Assembly: GCA_030044295.1 (NCBI GenBank)
Contig: JASHWB010000152.1
Location: 1-5,660, forward strand
Length of the DNA stretch: 5,660 nucleotides
Origin: Candidatus Acidiferrales bacterium
Lineage (GTDB): Bacteria > Acidobacteriota > Terriglobia > Acidiferrales > UBA7541
Direction: 5' to 3'
How positions within the stretch are numbered: the stretch's first letter is position 1; every line of letters starts with the position of its first letter. The notes beneath the pieces were generated by a model that worked only from the letters and a program-made list of their open reading frames with translations, was not told where the DNA came from and did no database searches. The position numbers and the translations under genes were made by a program. This document shows, in pieces, positions 1-3,666 of this stretch.

Positions 1-120
1 AGCGCAGCCCTGGATGGATGGTTTGCTGCGTTGTGATCGCATGATTTGGTGCGTGCGCCTTGCTTGGTGGAACTCGTTGTCAGGACATCAATGCGAATTT
101 CAGTTGTGGCAGACGCGATT

Positions 121-140
121 TGTGTATACGATTGCACACA
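121..140. promoter_or_regulatory. Operator-like inverted repeat TGTGT-N10-ACACA
   Basis: The half-sites TGTGT (121-125) and ACACA (136-140) are exact reverse complements with centres about 1.5 helical turns apart. GTATAC, a palindrome common in GntR-type operators, lies inside at 124-129. The repeat overlaps the -10 element of the weak candidate promoter (104-132), a position suited to a repressor. Five-base arms are short, so chance is a real alternative. No regulator gene is visible in the window. Confidence 0.25.
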
Positions 141-144
141 TTAT

Positions 145-164
145 CGCACGCTGGCGAGCGTGCG
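145..164. repeat. GC-rich hairpin, 7-bp stem
   Basis: CGCACGC (145-151) and GCGTGCG (158-164) are perfect reverse complements around a 6-base loop. No T-tract follows on the plus strand, so it is not a normal intrinsic terminator for a gene entering from the left. On the minus strand it is followed only by ATAATG. It could be a weak structure in the leader or chance in GC-rich DNA. Confidence 0.3.
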
Positions 165-252
165 CGGTGGAGTGCGCTTGAAAACCCGCGCGAACGAGCG
201 TGATCGATCGCGGGGTTGACTCGAAGACGAGTATGTCGTCGCGTATTGGTCG

Positions 253-296
253 GTTTGAATTTTCTTGATCGTGACGCAAACAGTTGAAATTCAAAC
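253..296. promoter_or_regulatory. Long inverted repeat in the AT-rich leader
   Basis: GTTTGAATTT (253-262) and AAATTCAAAC (287-296) form a perfect 10-bp inverted repeat with a 24-base spacer. The right arm also contains the small palindrome TTGAA-A-TTCAA (284-294). It sits 111 bases before the GTG start of the O-demethylase, in the most AT-rich part of the leader. It could be a paired binding site for a dimeric regulator, with arm centres about three helical turns apart, or a hairpin in the mRNA leader. The symmetry is visible in the sequence; the function is inferred. Confidence 0.4.
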
Positions 297-393
297 TCAC
301 CTCTTAGCAGCGGTCGAGACGTAGACTCGATTGCCGCCGGTCGAGTTACGTGAAGTGGTTTACACTGAGGGGTCGGCACTTTTTCGAATTAAA

Positions 394-399
394 AGGAGA
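394..399 (+). promoter_or_regulatory. Ribosome binding site that fixes the GTG start at 407
   Basis: AGGAGA (394-399), preceded by a run of A, lies 7 bases before GTG at 407. The in-frame upstream GTG at 350 has no comparable Shine-Dalgarno sequence. The 19 residues it would add do not resemble the family N-terminus, so 407 is preferred. Confidence 0.85.
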
Positions 400-406
400 C
401 GAACCA

Positions 407-1804
407 GTGGGCAAGAGCTTAGAGGATTTGGTACAGGCCGCCGGAAACCCGGTGAATATGCTACGGAACGCGCAAATCGGCGCGCACGTGTACCCGGTGG
501 TGCCTGCGGAGTACACCAACTGGCGCGACGAGCAGCGCGCCTGGCAGCAGAGCTGCGTGCTATTCAACCAGTCCTATCACATGACGGATATGTACGTGAA
601 AGGGCCGGACGGTCTTCGCCTGCTGTCAGATCTGGGCATCAACAGCTTCAAAGGATTCGTACCGGACAAGGCCAAGCAGTTCATTGCCTGCAATTACGAC
701 GGCTACGTGATCGGCGACGTCATCCTGTTTTATCTGGAAAAAGATCTGTTTAACCTGGTGGGTCGTCCCCCTATTCATAATTGGGTCACGTACCATGCCC
801 AGAAGGGCAAGTACAACGTGACGCTCGAACGCGACGAGCGCTCCGCTGCGCGACAGGGCGGTGATACGAACCGCAAAGTGTACCGGTTCCAGGTGCAGGG
901 CCCGAACGCGATGAAATTGACCGAAAGATTGCTCGGCAAGCCCGCTCCGGACCTGAAGTTCTTCAACATGACCACGATCACCATCGCCGGGAAACAAGTG
1001 AGGGCTCTGCGGCACGGCATGGTCGGTCAGCCGGGATGGGAATTGTTCGGGCCATGGGCCGATGGCGATGCCGTGAAGGCTGCGATCGTCGAGGCAGGCA
1101 AAGAATTCGGGCTGCGTCTCGTCGGTGCACGGGCGTATTCGTCGAACACGCTCGAGTCTGGCTGGATTCCGTCGCCCATGCCCGCGGTTTACAGCGGGGA
1201 AAAAATGAAGGAATACCGCCAATGGCTGCCGGCCACGGGTTTTGAAGCCAATTCCTCTCTCGGCGGCAGCTTTTACTCGAACAATATCGAAGACTACTAC
1301 TTGACGCCCTACGACCTCGGTTACGGATATATCGTGAAGTTCGATCACGACTTCATCGGCAGGGCCGCGCTCGAGAAGATCGCCGCGAACCCGCCGCGCC
1401 AGAAAGTTACGCTGGCGCTCAACAACGACGACGTGACGGCTGCGATTTCAACGATGTTCAAAAAGACCGGGCGCGCGAAGTATTTCGATTTCCCGTCCGC
1501 TGTTTATTCCACCACGCCATTCGACAAAGTGATGCGCGACGGCAAGACCGTCGGCGTCTCCACTTGGGTCGGCTATAGTTCGAACGAAGGCAAGATGCTC
1601 ACGCTTGCGATTCTCGACAAGGAATCCGCCCATCCCGGCACGGAAGTTACGTTCGTTTGGGGCGAGGAGGGCGGCGGATCGAAGAAGCCGACGGTCGAGC
1701 CGCACGTGCAGACGGAAATTCGCGCGATCGTAAGCCCTGTGCCGTACTCGGAAGTGGCGCGCGAACATTACCGTCCCCAGCAGAAGGCCGCTTCGGTCCA
1801 GTAG
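407..1804 (+). CDS. ligM-like: Tetrahydrofolate-dependent aryl O-demethylase (LigM/DesA-like, GcvT family)
   Basis: This 465-aa cytoplasmic protein should transfer a methoxy methyl group from a lignin-type aromatic acid (vanillate, 3-O-methylgallate or syringate) to tetrahydrofolate, giving 5-methyl-THF and the demethylated phenol. Its length matches LigM and DesA of Sphingobium SYK-6 (about 460-470 aa), and resemblance as I recall them runs from the first residues (LEDLVQAAGNPVNMLRN) to PHVQTEIRAIV near the end. Notable blocks are WRDEQRAW (39-46), LFNQSYHM (52-59), LGINSFKGF (76-84), NYDGYVIGDVILFY (96-109), QGPNAM (164-169), RALRHGMVGQPGWELFGP (199-216, the folate-site region) and RAYSSNTLESGW (242-253). 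From memory, LigM uses Tyr31, His60, Arg122 and Tyr247. Tyr29, His58, Arg120 and Tyr244 are the likely counterparts, so the active site looks intact. The start is GTG with a strong ribosome binding site. It is transcribed alone and ends at the terminator at 1855-1889. No metF/ligH-type or ring-cleavage gene is nearby, and the exact substrate cannot be told from sequence. Confidence 0.92.
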   Translation: MGKSLEDLVQAAGNPVNMLRNAQIGAHVYPVVPAEYTNWRDEQRAWQQSCVLFNQSYHMTDMYVKGPDGLRLLSDLGINSFKGFVPDKAKQFIACNYDGYVIGDVILFYLEKDLFNLVGRPPIHNWVTYHAQKGKYNVTLERDERSAARQGGDTNRKVYRFQVQGPNAMKLTERLLGKPAPDLKFFNMTTITIAGKQVRALRHGMVGQPGWELFGPWADGDAVKAAIVEAGKEFGLRLVGARAYSSNTLESGWIPSPMPAVYSGEKMKEYRQWLPATGFEANSSLGGSFYSNNIEDYYLTPYDLGYGYIVKFDHDFIGRAALEKIAANPPRQKVTLALNNDDVTAAISTMFKKTGRAKYFDFPSAVYSTTPFDKVMRDGKTVGVSTWVGYSSNEGKMLTLAILDKESAHPGTEVTFVWGEEGGGSKKPTVEPHVQTEIRAIVSPVPYSEVAREHYRPQQKAASVQ

Positions 1805-1854
1805 CCGGCTCGGCATAAGCAGGCGAGAAATCGCTGTTTGCAGAGAGCAAAACG

Positions 1855-1889
1855 GGACGCGGCTCTGGTAGCCGCGTCCTTTCGTTTTT
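1855..1889 (+). terminator. Rho-independent terminator after the O-demethylase
   Basis: GGACGCGGCT (1855-1864) and AGCCGCGTCC (1870-1879) form a perfect 10-bp GC-rich stem with a 5-base loop (CTGGT). TTTCGTTTTT (1880-1889) follows and AAAAC precedes, so the U-tract can pair partly with the A-run. It lies 50 bases after the stop codon and only 19 bases before the next start codon. It could therefore also act as an attenuator for the next gene. Confidence 0.92.
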
Positions 1890-1899
1890 CTGACATGTT

Positions 1900-1903
1900 G
1901 GAG
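1900..1903 (+). promoter_or_regulatory. Short ribosome binding site for the secreted protein
   Basis: GGAG lies 5 bases before the ATG at 1909, squeezed between the terminator T-tract and the start codon. It supports this ATG, which also gives a sensible signal peptide. Confidence 0.6.
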
Positions 1904-1908
1904 CTAAG

Positions 1909-2316
1909 ATGCGGCCCTTCTCGATTCTTCGCGCCCTTTCCGGGGCAGTTCTGCTGGGCTGCTGCGCTTTGCCGGCGGTCGCGCAATCAAAGCGGCCACC
2001 CGAATCCGCGCAGCAGAAAGCCTGCGATCAGACCGGCAAGAAATATTTCGATAGCCTGCACTTGAAGGGCGGAAGCCTTTTCGGCACGCACTACGACGCG
2101 CTCTCGGACGCCTGCGAGGCAGAGTACGTTGTCATCGCGGACGGCTTAACCCAGCTTTCAATCGATGACGCCGGGAAACGCGAGAGCCTGGCCATGTATT
2201 TGGCGTCGGAAAAAACGGGAGAAGTCGAGAAGTGCTACGTGCTCTCCACGCACTGCCAATCGGAGGGTGTATTCTTGACCTTATCCGCGAAAGTGTTCCG
2301 CTGGGTCACCTTTTGA
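1909..2316 (+). CDS. Small secreted protein of unknown function
   Basis: I do not recognise a family. The 135-aa product has a clear Sec signal peptide: a basic start (MRPFSILR), a hydrophobic core (residues 9-22) and an AVA-Q site with probable cleavage after Ala25. Cys18 and Cys19 are inside the signal; no lipobox is placed for a lipoprotein. The mature protein of about 110 aa has four cysteines (39, 69, 109, 116), enough for two disulfides in the periplasm or outside. The N-terminal half is polar and the tail is more hydrophobic (SEGVFLTLSAKVFRWVTF). It has no membrane segment after the signal. A terminator hairpin ends 19 bases before the start, so its promoter must lie inside that hairpin or the end of the O-demethylase, or it is expressed by read-through. 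Its last 36 bases overlap a convergent small gene. Signal peptide, RBS and codon use support a real gene; its role is unknown. Confidence 0.78.
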   Translation: MRPFSILRALSGAVLLGCCALPAVAQSKRPPESAQQKACDQTGKKYFDSLHLKGGSLFGTHYDALSDACEAEYVVIADGLTQLSIDDAGKRESLAMYLASEKTGEVEKCYVLSTHCQSEGVFLTLSAKVFRWVTF

Positions 2317-2487
2317 TTTGCCTGCATCCGACGCCACAGCTCGCTCGCGGCGGCGCGTCAATCGAAATCGCCGGCCCAGACGCCATGCAAGGACGGATAC
2401 CAGGAACCAGACCGCCAGGGCCGCCAGCAAGTTTCCCGCGGCGTTCCACGCGGGCAGCAGCTTCCAGACAAACGCCGCGAAGCACAT
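2281..2487 (-). CDS. Possible small single-pass membrane protein, convergent
   Basis: This 68-aa minus-strand frame starts at ATG (2487-2485), with AGGA a few bases upstream (close spacing), and ends with TAA at 2283-2281. Residues about 18-35 (GNLLAALAVWFLVSVLAW) form a convincing transmembrane helix, followed by a strongly basic stretch (RLGRRFRLTRRRER) that would stay in the cytoplasm by the positive-inside rule. Codons in the first 50 positions end mostly in G or C, like the confident genes here, which favours real coding over chance. The last 12 codons overlap the 3' end of the secreted-protein gene on the other strand. A weak promoter on this strand may be TTGACC (2572-2567), 18 bases, TAGTAC (2548-2543). 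No family is recognised, and a chance hydrophobic frame in GC-rich DNA is the alternative. Confidence 0.5.
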   Translation of the reverse strand: MCFAAFVWKLLPAWNAAGNLLAALAVWFLVSVLAWRLGRRFRLTRRRERAVASDAGKSKGDPAEHFRG

Positions 2488-2583
2488 CAGTCCTACGCTT
2501 CCCCAAACTGCTCATCGGGCGCTGACCGCCCATTCGTGACTGGTACTAACGACCATCAATACGAGAGGTCAAAGCTCGCCGAT

Positions 2584-2607
2584 GAAATCAGGGAATCTAC
2601 TGATTTC
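2584..2607. promoter_or_regulatory. Palindrome GAAATCAG-N8-CTGATTTC, operator-like
   Basis: The arms 2584-2591 and 2600-2607 are perfect 8-bp reverse complements with an 8-base spacer. The right arm overlaps the -35 region of a candidate promoter whose -10 is TATAAG (2625-2630), so a bound dimer could block transcription of the small gene at 2700. It could instead be a hairpin. An 8-bp inverted repeat can occur by chance in a window this size. Confidence 0.4.
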
Positions 2608-2630
2608 TGGCTGGGTGGGCCTCCTATAAG
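2600..2630 (+). promoter_or_regulatory. Candidate promoter for the 66-aa membrane protein
   Basis: TATAAG (2625-2630) matches the sigma70 -10 consensus at five of six positions. The best -35 is CTGATT (2600-2605), three of six, with a 19-base spacer, so the promoter would be weak or activator-dependent. It would leave a leader of roughly 60 bases before the ATG at 2700. Confidence 0.35.
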
Positions 2631-2687
2631 GTGCTCAAGCCGAGGCAGTACCGTCCGTTCCCACCGCCGTGGCAAGGCTTTGCTGGG

Positions 2688-2695
2688 AAAGGAGG
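2688..2695 (+). promoter_or_regulatory. Strong ribosome binding site, start at 2700
   Basis: AAAGGAGG is close to a perfect anti-16S match. It lies 4 bases before ATG (2700-2702), a little close but workable. It favours this internal ATG over the in-frame GTG at 2631, whose extra 23 residues show nothing recognisable. Confidence 0.6.
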
Positions 2696-2699
2696 CAGC

Positions 2700-2900
2700 A
2701 TGATTGCAGGATGCGTCATTCTAGGGGCCATTCTGTTTTCAATCGGTGCGTTCGTGATGAAGTCGTTTCCTCCCTTCGCTCGCCATATACGGGCCGGTCT
2801 GCGATTGGCGGGTTTCCGCGATTTCGCATCGATTCGGACGGTGCCATGCAAGCGAGCGCGCGTCATTCCGTTCCCAGCTGGACGCACCGTCGCCCGGTAG
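2700..2900 (+). CDS. Possible small single-pass membrane protein (66 aa)
   Basis: Residues 2-20 (IAGCVILGAILFSIGAFVM) make one hydrophobic helix. The remaining 45 residues are basic (FARHIRAGLRLAGFR, PCKRARV) and would lie in the cytoplasm. The near-consensus ribosome binding site and the candidate promoter with a palindrome upstream are the main reasons to believe it. Third codon positions are only moderately G/C, weaker than in the confident genes, so the C-terminal half may be read beyond the true end of a decayed gene. No terminator follows the TAG. The layout (short helix plus basic tail) resembles the minus-strand 68-aa protein in general character only; I see no sequence relation. No family is recognised and no function can be proposed. 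Confidence 0.5.
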   Translation: MIAGCVILGAILFSIGAFVMKSFPPFARHIRAGLRLAGFRDFASIRTVPCKRARVIPFPAGRTVAR

Positions 2901-3344
2901 CCTGTGGTCCGATCGAGACGCCGCTGCCCTGCGCGCGTCATTCTTCGCTGCCGGCGACTACCTGCGCGTGTCCCAGAGGCGCAACCAGCGACACGCCGCC
3001 CGCAACGTCGCCCGAAAGCGAAGAATTTCGCGAAATAGTCCGGCCAGGAAACCGTGCCGCGGACGAGGAGGAACATTCGCTGGAACGAATTGGGGGGAAA
3101 CTGCAAATCGCGGCGAGACTTCGCGTGGCAGGAGCAGGCGCTCCGGCATCCGCCACACGCGATAGGTTATGTCAATCTGGAAACGATCTTCAGCTTAGGT
3201 CCACTTGCCGACCTACATCCGTTTGTGAAGCTTAGAAAAAACTCACCCTGAAAGAACCTTTCTGTATGCAAAATGGAGTCGACACCCGTCAACTCGGCTC
3301 TGCTCCTCGCAGCTTCACAAGCCGAAGATCACGGCGGGCCCGGT

Positions 3345-3365
3345 CGCGCCGCACCGTACGGCGCG
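3345..3365. repeat. GC-rich inverted repeat, 7-bp arms
   Basis: CGCGCCG (3345-3351) and CGGCGCG (3359-3365) are perfect reverse complements around a 7-base loop. No T-run follows on the plus strand, so it is not a standard intrinsic terminator. Its role is unknown and it may be chance in GC-rich DNA. Confidence 0.35.
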
Positions 3366-3439
3366 AACATTCTCTAGGCCCTCCGTCAATTAAGATTCGC
3401 CCCGCCCCCATTCTCGTTTCACTGAATAGCGTGCGCTTT

Positions 3440-3488
3440 GAGCAATCGGTCCCGGCCGCCTCCGCGAGCCGCCCATCCCCGATTGCTC
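3440..3488. repeat. Long inverted repeat with 10-bp perfect arms
   Basis: GAGCAATCGG (3440-3449) and CCGATTGCTC (3479-3488) are perfect reverse complements separated by 29 bases. The spacer can form its own small GC stem, CGGC (3453-3456) with GCCG (3468-3471), giving a nested hairpin. It lies about 60 bases before the receptor promoter. A regulatory site, a structured RNA or a small dispersed repeat are all possible. Only one copy is present in this window. Confidence 0.45.
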
Positions 3489-3550
3489 CGCTCTAATTTG
3501 ACTCTCTAACTCACAGCGCCCGACCTTTAGCCTTGTATACATTTTTCCTC

Positions 3551-3580
3551 TTGACAACGACCACTCGTTAATAGTACTAA
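3551..3580 (+). promoter_or_regulatory. Sigma70-like promoter for the TonB-dependent receptor
   Basis: TTGACA (3551-3556) is a perfect -35 hexamer. The best -10 is TACTAA (3575-3580), three of six, with an 18-base spacer, in an AT-rich segment. Initiation near 3587 would give a leader of about 80 bases. The 8-bp palindrome TGTATACA (3534-3541) lies just upstream of the -35 and could be a regulator site. Confidence 0.5.
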
Positions 3581-3591
3581 AGCGCCGCCAA

Positions 3592-3616
3592 TGGTGTCGC
3601 GTGGGTGCGCACACCA
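3592..3616 (+). promoter_or_regulatory. Hairpin in the 5' leader of the receptor gene
   Basis: TGGTGT (3592-3597) pairs with ACACCA (3611-3616). After a one-base bulge at 3598, GCG (3599-3601) pairs with CGC (3608-3610), around a 6-base loop. It would form between the predicted transcription start and the ribosome binding site. It could stabilise the mRNA or mark a leader control element. It does not match any riboswitch I recognise. Confidence 0.35.
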
Positions 3617-3654
3617 AACCAACGCAGGAATCTTAGACGCGAAGGTAAAAAAAC

Positions 3655-3660
3655 GGGAGG
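3655..3660 (+). promoter_or_regulatory. Ribosome binding site of the receptor gene
   Basis: GGGAGG follows a run of seven A and lies 6 bases before ATG at 3667. This start also gives a normal signal peptide, which settles the choice. Confidence 0.75.
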
Positions 3661-3666
3661 GCGGGG

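Larger units (their letters stand above)
1..406. other. Non-coding leader upstream of the O-demethylase
   Basis: No gene is supported here. One forward frame stays open from the left edge to a stop at 178-180, but its translation is rich in Trp, Cys and His with no family resemblance, so it is probably chance. The stretch is unusually rich in inverted repeats: 121-140, 145-164, 219-232, 253-296 and 314-330. The segment around 250-300 is clearly more AT-rich than its surroundings, as expected of a control region. I could not find a strong -35/-10 pair. The best, weak candidate is TTGTGG (104-109), 17 bases, TACGAT (127-132). CGGTCGAG occurs twice, at 311-318 and 338-345. The 3' end of a preceding gene could lie just outside the window. 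Confidence 0.6.
2901..3550. other. Intergenic stretch without a convincing gene
   Basis: Several frames are open here on both strands, the longest a forward one from 2669 to 3235. Their products are Arg/Ser/Pro-rich, lack good ribosome binding sites and conflict with each other, as expected of GC-rich non-coding DNA. One acidic segment in that long frame (about 3017-3100, reading EEFREIV...ADEEEHSLERIGGKLQ) looks more protein-like and could be a remnant of a decayed gene. The stretch holds inverted repeats at 3196-3215 (TAGGTC/GACCTA), 3345-3365 and 3440-3488. The DNA becomes more AT-rich from about 3490 towards the receptor promoter. No tRNA, transposase fragment or CRISPR-like array is visible. 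Confidence 0.55.

Noticed and set aside
2..180. Open forward frame entering from the left edge, as a possible C-terminal end of an upstream gene
   Set aside because: The translation is improbably rich in Trp, Cys and His, and its codons do not show the G/C-ending pattern of the true genes.
219..232. ACTCG-AAGA-CGAGT small inverted repeat
   Set aside because: Five-base arms with a 4-base loop are expected many times by chance here, and it is not tied to a promoter or terminator.
80..379. 99-aa minus-strand frame that could be a divergent gene
   Set aside because: It has an Arg/Ser/His-rich composition and no recognisable domain, and it would occupy the repeat-rich control region.
331..753. 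140-aa forward frame overlapping the start of the O-demethylase
   Set aside because: It is a plus-strand shadow in another frame, rich in Arg, and the overlapping O-demethylase frame is unambiguous.
626..1348. 240-aa open frame on the minus strand inside the O-demethylase
   Set aside because: It lies wholly antisense to a confidently identified gene, resembles no family and is the usual mirror frame produced by G/C-ending codons.
2669..3235. 188-aa forward frame across the intergenic stretch
   Set aside because: It has no good ribosome binding site at its start, overlaps the better supported 66-aa frame, and its first half is Arg/Ser/His-rich. Only a short acidic part looks protein-like, which I noted as a possible remnant.
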